From the NCBI GenBank assembly GCA_951799405.1, contig OX637340.1:2728001-2792000 (forward strand): a stretch of DNA of 64,000 nucleotides, given 5' to 3'. A program made the position numbers and the translations under genes. This DNA comes from Agapetus fuscipes. Lineage: Eukaryota; Arthropoda; Insecta; Trichoptera; Glossosomatidae. Every line of letters begins with the position of its first letter. Within the stretch, counting starts at the first letter, position 1. This document shows, in pieces, positions 32,250-41,575 of this stretch. The notes under the pieces are model-generated. The model searched no databases and was not told the DNA's origin. It worked only from the letters and a program-made list of their open reading frames with translations.

Positions 32250-32790
32250 TTCTTGAATACTTCTTTCATCTCATCTAGTTTCATCACTCTTTTCATGCAC
32301 GCTCTTCTCTTGTTTCCACTCTGTAGATTCCATTCATTCGCAATCTCACTTATCTGATCAATCCATTCTTTCCTAGGTCTTCCCCTTCCACGCTTACCTA
32401 TTACATTCCCTTTATACACTTTTTTTGTCAGTCGGTTCTTTCCTAGGTCTTCCCCTTCCACGCTTACCTATTACATTCCCTTTATACACTTTTTTTGTCA
32501 GTCGGTCTTCATTCATCCTTTCAATATGTCCAAACCATCGCATCGCACTTCTTTGAACTTTGACTTTCACCCTTTCTTTTACTCCGCATTCATTCAGAAC
32601 CATTCGTTTCTCACTCTATCTTTCAATGTTTATCCTGTCATACTTCTCAAATGAGCCATTTCTACGGTGCACACCTTATTTACTTCTCTTTCATTCACCG
32701 TCCACGACTCGCTTCCATACATCAGGGTTGGCAACAATATACGATTGTGTACTGCCATTTTCATTTTCTTAGGGATTATTTTATTCTTCG
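32250..32790 (-). pseudogene. LINE-B RT C-terminus, right side of jockey insertion
   Basis: The minus strand encodes, through frameshifts, a SWTVNEREVNKV-like block, RSAMRWFGHIERMNEDRLTK and NEWNLQSGNKRRACMKRVMK. A 70-bp tandem duplication inside it shifts the frame. Confidence 0.8.
32366..32505. repeat. 70-bp tandem duplication in LINE-B
   Basis: Two identical units (32366-32435 and 32436-32505), each starting TTCTTTCCTAGGTCTTCCCC and ending TTTTTTGTCAGTCGG. Because 70 is not a multiple of three, it breaks the RT frame and explains the two overlapping frames there. Identity between units implies a recent event. Confidence 0.95.
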
Positions 32791-32819
32791 CTTTTATTCT
32801 AGTAATGTGTTATTATATT

Positions 32820-33300
32820 TTAAATAATAATAATAATAAACTAGATTTACTCGTATATGCGCCTTTTTGTGATTTACATCACTACAAAGGCGCATGTGGG
32901 CTCTAGCGGGAAAACAAGAATGCTTTGAGCATCTTCCTGAAGGCTTTCTCATCTTCCTGGACTCTCAGGCTCTCTGGGAGAGCATTTCCATGCCGCTGGC
33001 CCAGCAACACGGAAAGAGCGGTTTCCGAAGACTGTGCATGGCAATCTTTTCGGCAACTCCAACAGACTGGCACATGACCCAGCTGACCTCAGAGTAACTC
33101 TCCTTTCACTTAAACAAGCTCTCCTCGTGAGTTCCATCAGAAAGTCAGGAGCCAGCCCATGAAGAGTCCTTTCCAGCCCATGAGAAGAATTCTTTCCGGG
33201 ATGCGAAGCCAGTGCAAGCTCTCAAGCAGAGGAGTTATATGGCAGTACTTGGAGCCGCCGTATATCAACCCGGCTGCAGCATTTTCAAGGGATTTATTGT
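32820..33300 (-). pseudogene. CR1/L2-like LINE C-terminal relic
   Basis: In shifting frames the minus strand gives SLENAAAGLIYGGSKYCHIT, then TPLLESLHWLRIPERIL, then FGNRSFRVAGPAAW and an FRKMLKAFLFSR-like end before a stop near 32905. These are the conserved end blocks of CR1/L2-group reverse transcriptases. A (TTA)n microsatellite (about 32823-32842) closes the 3' side. It is unlike the jockey copy next door. Confidence 0.75.
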
Positions 33301-33304
33301 TATT

Positions 33305-33890
33305 GATGTTTTACGCTCACGATGTAAATTATTCATGAAATATTGGAAAATGACATCGTAATGAAGTTCATTGTAAAAAATGAAGCACATTGAACGTAAA
33401 TTTTTCAATGCTTTTTGTACATTACAATTTTATACGCTTTTTACTTTATTTGCCGAATAATGTAGCTCTGTGTATTATCATACTTGTTACGTATATGACT
33501 TAAAGCCTTATTCACAATTGATTCTCTCTAAGTGACTTAATAATCTAAGTCGCAGCGATATATAAACATTAAGAATTCATTTTATTTTTAATGGTCTGGA
33601 TATTAACACCGTAAAAATTCATTTTTAAATAATTGTGCAAATAACCATAAAGACAACAATCAATATTTTTTTACACTCGGTAATAGTTGTAAAAATAAAC
33701 AGTGTTTCAAATAATGAAAGATTATTGTCTTCAGGTAAAGTTTTTGTAAAATTTACGATTAATGTAAAAGCAGTCACGTGCGTGCCGCATATTATGTACC
33801 TACTTATAAAATAAAAACCAAAATCGCACATTCAGAAAAACCCTGCTCCTTTTGCATAGTATCAGAAACTCTAAAATAAAATAAACCTTT
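33305..33890 (-). other. mostly unassigned; degenerate LINE-A tail pieces
   Basis: 33538-33590 (AATCTAAGTCGCAGCGATAT) and 33770-33860 (GTGCGTGCCGCATATTATGT) resemble two ends of a LINE-A tail separated by about 180 bp. The rest is AT-rich. Confidence 0.4.
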
Positions 33891-33894
33891 CAGA

Positions 33895-34320
33895 CAGAGG
33901 TCCGGTGACCAGATGACCGGTCCTTAGTCCAGTGCCAACACTTCGGACTCGTAATTTAAAGATTGTGGGTTCGAATCCCTGCGGAGCACAAAAAAATACT
34001 ATTTATATTTTCAAATTGGACCGGTCCGTAGTCCGTAGTGGCAACACTTCGGACTCGTAAATGGAAGGTTGTGGATTCGGATCCCGGCGGAGCACAAAAA
34101 TATACCATTTATATTTCGAATGTGCTCTTCGCTGGGTTGAAAAATTCATAAACCTTTACCAATGACCGGTCACCAAAGGTCCATCCAGCCTTACAGCAAC
34201 TGGGTCTTGCTTGAGTATTGGCGCTTTGTAGCGACGACCAAGCTCGTACACCTCTGCGGCACTACAAAAAGTGTCATAGACCCCTAGAGTCTTTAGAATC
34301 TAGGGAGTCTCCCGCACAAA
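33895..34320 (+). mobile_element. SINE H1 with duplicated head and tail T2
   Basis: Two tRNA-like heads stand in tandem, with B-box-like GGGTTCGAATCCCTGCGG near 33968 and GGATTCGGATCCCGGCGG near 34074. One body follows (CTTTACCAATGACCGGTCAC), then tail T2 (GCACTACAAAAAGTGTCATA, CCCCTAGAGTC). A further H1 body fragment follows at 34321-34385. Confidence 0.8.
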
Positions 34321-34399
34321 TATGCTCTTCGCTGTGTTGAAAAATTCATAAAACCTTTACCAAAGACCGCTCACTAAATGAGCTAATTTACGTATAGGT

Positions 34400-34685
34400 A
34401 CATCCAAATTTTTGAGTTTCGGGAGAAATCACACTTAATTTTGATTTTTGTCTGATTGGTGTTTGGTGCAACAGGCCCTTAATATTCATTATCTATCTAT
34501 CTTTCACTTTTTCATTCAAATCCGAGCTCTCTCTCGACATGATCAGCTCAGAAATTTTGAAGCACAATGCGATTTGGCAGTCCACCCTCGCCAGATGTTA
34601 AAATTGCGTTATTTCAGCAACAACAAAGAGCCATTGCAGCCTGTGTCCCCAGTATACAATATAACGTTGAAATTTAACCAAAACG
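34400..34685 (+). other. unassigned 80-codon open frame region
   Basis: A frame at 34448-34690 is open, but I recognise no motif. TTGGTGCAACAGGCCC at about 34462 also occurs at about 61955, so this is probably another repeat rather than a gene. Confidence 0.3.
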
Positions 34686-34689
34686 CTTG

Positions 34690-34889
34690 AAAAAAAGCCG
34701 TAAATTGAAACAGCGCCTCTAGTAAGCGTTTAAGTTATTATACATAGAGTTCAAACGTAAGTTTATGCAAGGGTTAGATAAATGATTGTTCAAACAAGTA
34801 TAAAGCTTAACGTTACAAACAACTAAAGGGTGTACCAAATATGCTTAGAAATTAAAACAGCGCCTCTATTGAGCGTTTTTAGTTAGTAT
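34690..34889. repeat. ~148-bp tandem repeat, left side of Gypsy insertion
   Basis: AAACAGCGCCTCTA occurs near 34705 and again near 34856, about 150 bp apart. The second unit is interrupted by the Gypsy element and resumes at 42039; a third unit starts near 42136 (AAATTAAAAACAGCATTTCT). Confidence 0.7.
34886..34889. repeat. target duplication GTAT of the Gypsy element (left)
   Basis: GTAT here matches GTAT at 42039-42042, next to the other LTR. Confidence 0.85.
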
Positions 34890-35352
34890 TGTTACGAAAT
34901 TAGGGTTCAATTGTCTTCAAATTAAAAATACACAGGTCTTCTTCAATAGTTATTTATTTTACACAGTTACAAAATTTATTTTCACACTACTTTCTCGATT
35001 ATTCCACTTGGTTTTGGTTCACTGATCAGATGACTTCGATGTGTTTGTAAGTCTCTATGATACTGGCGCTCTGCAGGCCATTCCCACCCTTTATACTCTT
35101 TAGAGTAGTATGATCTAGACCTAAAGTCGCTAGACGGTTCGAGCAATTATTACTTCTCGATGATTCACGTACTACCTAGACACAACCAAAATCCTACCTA
35201 CAAATGTAATACAGTATTCCTATAATTATAACAAATACCTACTTAGCCTAGAGAATTCTTATAACTATAACTATCCATACTTATTTCAATATTTATATTT
35301 ACATAACACTATAACTACCCATACTTATTTCAATATTTATATTTACATAACA
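34890..35352 (-). repeat. 3' LTR of the Gypsy element
   Basis: 463 bp, matching 41576-42038 base for base as far as I can compare. It carries TATAAAG (35089-35095, minus strand) and a downstream AATAAA (34953-34958, minus strand). The U3 end holds two 44-bp units (35267-35310, 35311-35352) that differ at one base. Confidence 0.95.
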
Positions 35353-35365
35353 CTACCCCCCACCT
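35353..35365 (-). promoter_or_regulatory. polypurine tract
   Basis: On the minus strand AGGTGGGGGGTAG lies directly before the 3' LTR. It serves plus-strand DNA priming and also encodes the last Gly codons and stop of Pol. Confidence 0.85.
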
Positions 35366-38300
35366 AGACTGTTTCGTCCCGGAACAGTCTTGACTCTGTG
35401 TAGGTAGGGGCATGCTGATCCACGTCGACACCCTGTGGTCAGGAAGAAGTGGCAGTCCACGGATTTCTCCCCACTGGCTCTCGGCTGCGCTTGCTCGCAG
35501 CACACCATGACGCTGATGCCGACTCCCGAGAACACTGCTTCAATCATACTCCGGATTATCCGCCAGTCTCGATTAGCGCGGCCGCCACCCATCTTCGGTA
35601 TTGCCAGACGCGCCTGCTGATCCTCCAACATGTAGTCACGCAGCTCAACAAGGCCGTCCCACAATGCCTTGTAGTCCTCTTCCAGGTTGCTGGAATCCGG
35701 GACAACCAGGCAGTATGCTTGTTGACGCCCCTTCGGTAGTCTCAGAGCTCTTCCTTGCGGGCTGCTCGAGGGTTGCGGTTCTCCGAATTTGTATCGGAAG
35801 ACCCGTGCAATTCCTCTAGACATATCTAGATCTTCCGGTACACTGCATGCCAGTGTGTGGTCCCTAGTGACCTCAAATAAGTCCTTGTGGACTTCTGTGG
35901 TCACTCCATGGCGAAACTTCTGCCCTGCCTTCGCGTTCTCCCAAAACGTCTCAAAGGCTGGTGATCTTTCGGATGCGACGCACTGTCGTACTTTTTGGGC
36001 TGGTTGGTCATCATTATCGCCTAGGTATGGTGAGAGGCGATTGTAGTGCACGACCCTTGGTTTTCCGTTTGGTCTCTTTTTTATGCGGTAGACCACATCG
36101 TTGATGCGCTCCAAGATCTCGTACGGCCCGTCCCAGGAACGCTGAAGCTTCGGACAGTATCCTTGGCGCCTCTTGGGGTCAAAAAGCCACACCCAGTCAC
36201 CAGCTTTGTACCCCATGCTGTCAGCTCTGGTGTCATAGCGCTCCTTCATTTGATCGCTGGCTTCCCCGATGTTCATGCGGACCTGATCATGGATGTCATC
36301 CAGCCTCCTGCGAAGGTCTGTCACATAGTCTTCTCCGGCTAGGTCTTCACCTGGTTTGCAGCCAAATTTGAGATCACAAGGAAGTCGCATTTCTCGCCCA
36401 AACAGTATGCTGCTGGGAGTCTTCTTCGTCGTTTCCTGAACAGCCGACCGGTAAGCCAATAAGAACAAAGGCAGATGTCGGTCCCAGTCCCGCTGATGGC
36501 TGGACACTACTTTGGCTAAGTACCTCCCCACGGTACGGTTCATCCTTTCCACCATTCCATCAGACTGTGGATGTAGCGCAGTGGTCCTGGTCTTGTAGAT
36601 CCCTAGCCGCTCACACATTTGCTGGAAGATAGCAGCTTCAAAGTTCCTTCCCTGATCAGAATGTAATTCCAGGGGTACGCCAAACCTGCTGATAAATTCG
36701 GTAACTAGAACTTCAGTCACGGTTACGGCCTCTTGGTTAGGGATTGAGTAAGCTTCCACCCACTTGCTGAAGTAATCCATCACCACCATGATGTACTTGT
36801 TACCCTTCTCAGTTGTAGGAAATGGGCCAGCTATGTCGATGGCAATTCTTTCAAAGGGGCTGCCAACATTGTACTGACGCATTGGTGCTCGCCTTTTCCT
36901 TTGCGGTCCATTGGCCGTTGCACAGGTTACACATTTTCGACACCAATCTTTGACGTCTTCGCTGCAGTTGATCCAGTAAAATCGCTCTTTCACTTTCTCC
37001 AGCGTCTTCTTAACGCCTAGATGTCCTCCAGAAGTTCCTCCATGCAGCAGTCCAAGGATTTCCGGTACTCGGCTCCTCGGAACGAGGGTTTGCTTTCTTC
37101 TAAGTGTGCCGTCTTCCTTCTCGATCTTTCGTTTCAGAAACCCTCCTTCTATCACTATGGATCCCCATTGAGCCCAATAAGCCTTGACAGTTGGTGATAA
37201 GGGGGCGAGTTTTTCCCAGGTTGGCCTTTCTCCTTCTCGCGCCCATTCCATCACATACTTCAAGTCCGGATCATTCAGTTGGTCTTGCGCCAATTTTTCA
37301 TCTTGCCAGTCCTCATCTTCGGTGGTCGTCCTTTGGACAATTGCTACCTTGTCCTCCATCTTGCTGCAATGTTTGCAGTCACTGGCGCATGGTCGTCTGG
37401 ATAATGCATCCGCATTTCGATGAAGCGTGCCAGGTCTATGTTCGGAGTCATAATCATACTCCTGGAGCCTTTCAATCCATCTAGCCACTTGCCCTTCTGG
37501 GTTTTTGAATTTCAGAAGCCAAACCAGTGCAGCATGATCAGTCCGTAGTGTGAATTTTCTCCCGTACAAGTATTTGCGGAAGTGTTCCACTGATTTTATC
37601 ACGGCAAGAAGCTCTCGTCTGGTCACGCAATAATTTCGTTCTGGCTTGGAAAGCACTTTACTGAAGTAACCCAGAACAGTCTCATGCCCATCCTGTATTT
37701 GGGAAAGGACGCCTCCTATCCCCACATTACTAGCGTCGGTATCCAGGATGAACTTTCCATCTTTTCGTGGGTAGCTCAAGATGGGGGCACTTGTTAATCT
37801 TCCCTTAAGCTCTTCAAATGCTTGTGCGCAGGAATCACTCCAATGGAAGCGAGTGTTTTCTTCCGTAAGCTTGGTGAGCGGTTTTGCAATGTCCGCAAAT
37901 CTTGGCACAAACCTCCTGTAATAAGTGCACAGCCCCAGGAAACTCCTAGTTTCATGTTTGTCCTTCAGCACGGGCCAGTCTCTTACTGCCTTGATTTTGG
38001 CAGGGTCGACTTCAACTCCACGTTGAGAAACTATGTGTCCCAGGTAATTTACTTGTTTCTTGAACAGGTTACACTTTTTCGGGTTGAGCTTCAGTCCAGC
38101 GTCTTGTAGTCGCCCGAAAACTTGCTCCAGATTTCTCAACTGATGGTTGAAGTCCTTTCCCAGGATGATTATGTCATCCAAGTATACCAGGCAGGTTTCC
38201 CATGACAGTCCTCGCAGCACATTCTCCATCAGCCTTTCAAACGTGGCGGGGGCATTGCATAAGCCAAATGGCATCACGGTGAACTGCCAAAGTCCAGATC

Positions 38301-39615
38301 CAGTCGAGAATGCAGTTTTCTCCTTATCTTTGGCATCCAATTCAACTTGCCAGTAGCCACTTTTCAGGTCCAATGTGGAAAAAATGGTGCATCCTGCCAA
38401 TGTGTCCAAGGTGTCGTCAATCCTTGGCAGAGGGTAACTATCCTTTTTCGTAACATCGTTGAGCAGTCTGTAGTCCACACAAAATCTCGTGGTACCATCC
38501 TTCTTTTTCACCAGTACCACCGGGGATGTCCAAGGGCTACTTGATGGTTCTATGATGCCATCATTGCTCATGTCTTTGATGATCTTGTCAGCTTCTTCCC
38601 GCTTTGCAAAGGGTAGTCTTCTTGGAGCCTGTTTTATTGGTCTCGCTTCTCCGGTGTCTATGCTATGTCGCACTACCTTGGTTCTTCCCAGACGGCCATT
38701 AGAGTCCTCGAAAATGTTCTGGTAGCGGCAGATCAAACTCCTCACTCTTCGTTTGTTTTCCTCGGTTAGACCTTGGGAAGCGTCGTGGACCAGGGCTTCC
38801 AATTGTGTTGACAATTTGTTTCCTTCGCATGACATGTTTGTCATCTGTTGCACAATGGAAGTTATCCTCTCACATCTGCCCAAAACAAAACCTTCATTCA
38901 TTTTAACTGGGTAGCTGTTCACATTCATGATCTTGACAGGAATGGTCTCCTTTGCGCGAATCACTGTTCTTGCCACCATGACTCCTTTGTTAACATTGTC
39001 CATGTTCTCCGGTTCTATCATACAGATTTGGTCATTTGTACTACTGGAATCCAGGCGGGCACTCACTATCATCTCGGATCGCCCCTTCACTTCGGTATTC
39101 TTGGCTAGGATAACACGTGCAGCCAGTTCTTTCCGTCTTTGCAGGATGACTTCTTCATTTCCAATTTTAATGGACCCTTTCTTTAAATTTAAACTGCACC
39201 CAAATCTGTCCAGTATGTCCATTCCCAATATAACGTCTTCTTCAATGTTGGCCACCAATGTCCGATGATCAAAAGTGGTGCTGCCAATTTGGAAGGTGGC
39301 AATCGTCTCCCCATACACCTGTGCTGACTCTCCCGTGGCGGTGTGCAGAGACCACTTTGTTGGTGCAATCTGCTTACCTCGTGCCACTATGTCGCGTCTC
39401 AGAATTGTCCTGGTTGCTCCCGTGTCCACCAGTAGTTCACGAGTTACTCCATCTATTATGCCATTGATAAAAATGCTGCTGGCTTTTCCTCTCACGGTTG
39501 CGACAGTAGCAGCAGATTTCAGGGCCTCTCCAGCGTGGGTCAACGGTTGCCCCTTCCCATTAACCCTTTCTAGTTTTCCGCAGCCTGTTTTCTGGGTTTC
39601 TGAGGCTTGGGACAC
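35353..39615 (-). CDS. pol: Gypsy Pol polyprotein with macro-like and CCCH C-terminal domains
   Basis: Protease (VDTGA, D64), RT (LDLKSGYWQ with D416; YLDD 478-481), RNase H (D625, E668, D693) and integrase (HHCC zinc site H858/H865/C892/C895; D927, D987, E1023) are all present with catalytic residues. A GPY/F module lies at 1150-1166. The extra ~220 residues are unusual. Residues ~1243-1372 read DLFEVTRDHTLACSVPEDLD, then MSRGIARVFRYKFG, then a YKALWDGLVELRDYM helix and an IPKMGGG...DW block, matching the order of macro domains of the OARD1/TARG1 type. The usual catalytic Lys and Asp of TARG1 seem absent. A C-x7-C-x5-C-x3-H zinc finger follows (C1388, C1396, C1402, H1406). The first codon is GTG and the frame is -1 to gag with a 46-bp overlap, so expression by ribosomal frameshifting is likely. 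The stop codon touches the LTR. Confidence 0.93.
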   Translation of the reverse strand: MSQASETQKTGCGKLERVNGKGQPLTHAGEALKSAATVATVRGKASSIFINGIIDGVTRELLVDTGATRTILRRDIVARGKQIAPTKWSLHTATGESAQVYGETIATFQIGSTTFDHRTLVANIEEDVILGMDILDRFGCSLNLKKGSIKIGNEEVILQRRKELAARVILAKNTEVKGRSEMIVSARLDSSSTNDQICMIEPENMDNVNKGVMVARTVIRAKETIPVKIMNVNSYPVKMNEGFVLGRCERITSIVQQMTNMSCEGNKLSTQLEALVHDASQGLTEENKRRVRSLICRYQNIFEDSNGRLGRTKVVRHSIDTGEARPIKQAPRRLPFAKREEADKIIKDMSNDGIIEPSSSPWTSPVVLVKKKDGTTRFCVDYRLLNDVTKKDSYPLPRIDDTLDTLAGCTIFSTLDLKSGYWQVELDAKDKEKTAFSTGSGLWQFTVMPFGLCNAPATFERLMENVLRGLSWETCLVYLDDIIILGKDFNHQLRNLEQVFGRLQDAGLKLNPKKCNLFKKQVNYLGHIVSQRGVEVDPAKIKAVRDWPVLKDKHETRSFLGLCTYYRRFVPRFADIAKPLTKLTEENTRFHWSDSCAQAFEELKGRLTSAPILSYPRKDGKFILDTDASNVGIGGVLSQIQDGHETVLGYFSKVLSKPERNYCVTRRELLAVIKSVEHFRKYLYGRKFTLRTDHAALVWLLKFKNPEGQVARWIERLQEYDYDSEHRPGTLHRNADALSRRPCASDCKHCSKMEDKVAIVQRTTTEDEDWQDEKLAQDQLNDPDLKYVMEWAREGERPTWEKLAPLSPTVKAYWAQWGSIVIEGGFLKRKIEKEDGTLRRKQTLVPRSRVPEILGLLHGGTSGGHLGVKKTLEKVKERFYWINCSEDVKDWCRKCVTCATANGPQRKRRAPMRQYNVGSPFERIAIDIAGPFPTTEKGNKYIMVVMDYFSKWVEAYSIPNQEAVTVTEVLVTEFISRFGVPLELHSDQGRNFEAAIFQQMCERLGIYKTRTTALHPQSDGMVERMNRTVGRYLAKVVSSHQRDWDRHLPLFLLAYRSAVQETTKKTPSSILFGREMRLPCDLKFGCKPGEDLAGEDYVTDLRRRLDDIHDQVRMNIGEASDQMKERYDTRADSMGYKAGDWVWLFDPKRRQGYCPKLQRSWDGPYEILERINDVVYRIKKRPNGKPRVVHYNRLSPYLGDNDDQPAQKVRQCVASERSPAFETFWENAKAGQKFRHGVTTEVHKDLFEVTRDHTLACSVPEDLDMSRGIARVFRYKFGEPQPSSSPQGRALRLPKGRQQAYCLVVPDSSNLEEDYKALWDGLVELRDYMLEDQQARLAIPKMGGGRANRDWRIIRSMIEAVFSGVGISVMVCCEQAQPRASGEKSVDCHFFLTTGCRRGSACPYLHRVKTVPGRNSLGGG
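39570..39615 (-). promoter_or_regulatory. gag-pol overlap, -1 frameshift region
   Basis: Pol is in the -1 frame to gag and has no ATG here. Near the gag stop, GCGGAAAACTAG and CCCAGAAAACAG offer A-rich slip sites, but neither is a perfect X-XXY-YYZ heptamer. Confidence 0.6.
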
Positions 39616-40913
39616 TTGGTGCTAAGGTGGCCCAGCTGTCCGCAGTTCCAGCAGCGTGGGTCTCGTCTTCGAGGTCTCAGATGTTCCAGCACTTTTTCAA
39701 TTAGCTCCTCGGTTGTAGGTAGCTTGACCTCCTCTGCCTCGACTGCACGAACCCTGGCGTGGCCCCTGATGGACTGTTTGACAGCCTCAAACTCGAGAGC
39801 TTGGCTGAGCGCCTCGTTCAAAGCCTTGGGATGGGCCAGTTTTACGGCTTGTTGCGTCTCCCATTCCCGCAATCCATTTAGGAACTTGTCCACTGCCAAG
39901 CTCTCACAGATGTCGTCGGAGGCTGTCGGGTAAGCGTCTCGTACCAGGCGGGCGATGTCCATTTCAAACTCCTGGAGGCTCTCGTTGGGCTTCTGCACCC
40001 TTGTGTTCAGCTGCGACTTGTACAGCTGCTCCAGGCACTTGTGGCCATAGCGCATATCCAAGCGCTGCTTCAGCTGCCCAAAGTCACCACGGTTGTCCAG
40101 GGGTATGGCCTGCAGAACCCTGAGAGCGTCTCCTCGGAGCGACAGGCTGAGAACCGAAGCCTTCTTCTGCTGGCTCCAGGCTCCCATCATGGCAGCCGTC
40201 TCAAAGAGGGTCAAGTATTCCTCCCACGACGTCTTCCCGTCGAAGGTTGGGAGGTTGTGCTTGGCTAGGGAAGGGTCATCATCCCCTCTTGTGATCCTGG
40301 TTGGAGTTGAGCATCCCTGGTCGGTCTCGTCGTGAAGGCCTTTGGGGGATATTCTGGTGGACTCCATCTGGCCCTTGTCGGTCAGCTCGGCACGCAGATG
40401 TACCTCCAGATTTGACATCCGAGTCTCCATTTCCCCCTTCAGGGCTGTCATCTTCTCCTCCATTTCTCCCTTCAGGGTTGTGAGATTCTCGCTCATCTTC
40501 TCTTTCATGTTGGCGAGGTCTTCCTTCATGGTGGAGAGGTCTTCCTGCAGAGCCTTGGCGTTTTCAGCCATCTCCACTTTCAGGTCCGACAGGTTCTCCT
40601 GCAGGGTCTTGGCGTTGTCAGCCATCTTCTCCTCCAGCCCGGTCAGGTCCTCCTTCACGGTCTTGGCGTTGTCAGCCATCTCAGTCTTCAGTCCTGTCAG
40701 GTTACTGTTGATGCTGATATTTAGCTCGTCCAAGGCGCGGTCCCCTCCAGACGCCATGACAAAATATGCCGGGTCTTCGCCTGACTGTTCCAAGGCCTCT
40801 ATGAGGCGTGCTTGTAAGGCTGCCTTTCCTCCTGAGGTCTCCAGGTCCCTCTCCAGAAGCTCATTTTTAAGCTCAGTGACTTTGAGGTCCTTGACGTTCA
40901 CTTTAGTTGCCAT
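39570..40913 (-). CDS. gag: Gypsy Gag with SAP domain
   Basis: A 447-residue structural protein that packages the element RNA. Residues 8-42 form a SAP domain (LKVTELKNELLERDLETSGG...), a helix-extension-helix fold known for DNA binding, which is unusual in Gag. Residues 62-180 are a long coiled coil made of about five 18-residue repeats (LEEKMADNAKTLQENLSD is one). Capsid occupies about 218-380 (LPTFDGKTSWEEYLTLFETA). A CCHC knuckle lies at 421-434 (C421, C424, H429, C434). The start ATG is the first after the leader, and the frame ends within pol. Confidence 0.92.
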   Translation of the reverse strand: MATKVNVKDLKVTELKNELLERDLETSGGKAALQARLIEALEQSGEDPAYFVMASGGDRALDELNISINSNLTGLKTEMADNAKTVKEDLTGLEEKMADNAKTLQENLSDLKVEMAENAKALQEDLSTMKEDLANMKEKMSENLTTLKGEMEEKMTALKGEMETRMSNLEVHLRAELTDKGQMESTRISPKGLHDETDQGCSTPTRITRGDDDPSLAKHNLPTFDGKTSWEEYLTLFETAAMMGAWSQQKKASVLSLSLRGDALRVLQAIPLDNRGDFGQLKQRLDMRYGHKCLEQLYKSQLNTRVQKPNESLQEFEMDIARLVRDAYPTASDDICESLAVDKFLNGLREWETQQAVKLAHPKALNEALSQALEFEAVKQSIRGHARVRAVEAEEVKLPTTEELIEKVLEHLRPRRRDPRCWNCGQLGHLSTKCPKPQKPRKQAAEN

Positions 40914-41575
40914 TTTTTTTTTTAAATTTACGTCAAAACAAAAATATTTTCAAATTTATTTAATACAAGTTTTGAGTTTTATATATATAGCTGTTTTGAA
41001 TACGTACTTTAGCAAAATAATAATTTATCTGATTACACTGATTGGTAGGTACTGTCTTTTAATATTTATTTTTAATTCACCAATATTTTTAACATAATAA
41101 TGTCTGATAGTACATAATTATTTATTTCGTCTCAAGTCTCTCCAACACACAGGTAGGTACTTAATAATTCACACACTTGTAAACGAAGCACAGTTATTCA
41201 AAAACTTTTTCTCGATGAATCTGGAACGTTCTTTTGTAATATTTTTCAAGATTTTTATTTATTTATTTTATTTTTTTAATCACACACAATAATAAAAAAA
41301 ACTATGGTCCAATTTGATGACTTTCTCAATGCGGTAAAATAGTCATTATGTTATGTCCAGAATTATGTTCCATATGATGTTCCAGAATTTATAAGCAACT
41401 TGCTTTTGCGTCTTTTCTTTTAACAAAAATTTATTTAAACACTTGTTTTCACAAAAGTCAGTTCACACAAAGTTCAATTTGAATAAAGTTCATTTTAACA
41501 CTTATTTAATTTATTTTATTTATTTTTAGACAGAAGATCTTAATTTTTCTTGACAATTCCGCACCTGACGCCAAT
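40914..41575 (-). other. 5' leader of the Gypsy element
   Basis: 662 bp, AT-rich, between the 5' LTR and the gag start. No open frame of note. Confidence 0.8.
41556..41573 (-). promoter_or_regulatory. primer binding site
   Basis: On the minus strand TGGCGTCAGGTGCGGAAT begins two bases after the 5' LTR. TGG matches a tRNA CCA end; I did not assign the tRNA. Confidence 0.75.

Noticed and set aside
32894..33137. Plus-strand frame that looks coding by composition
   Set aside because: The minus strand here is a CR1/L2-like RT end, so the plus frame is a shadow.
33960..34000. tRNA gene candidates at B-box-like GGTTCGAATCCC sites
   Set aside because: They are heads of dispersed SINEs, with the same body and tail each time and no complete cloverleaf.
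35353..36000. Possible env gene after integrase
   Set aside because: The extension is in frame with Pol, has no signal peptide or membrane segment, and fits macro-like plus CCCH domains instead.
35435..41097. Many plus-strand frames opposite the Gypsy element
   Set aside because: They are antisense shadows of gag and pol.
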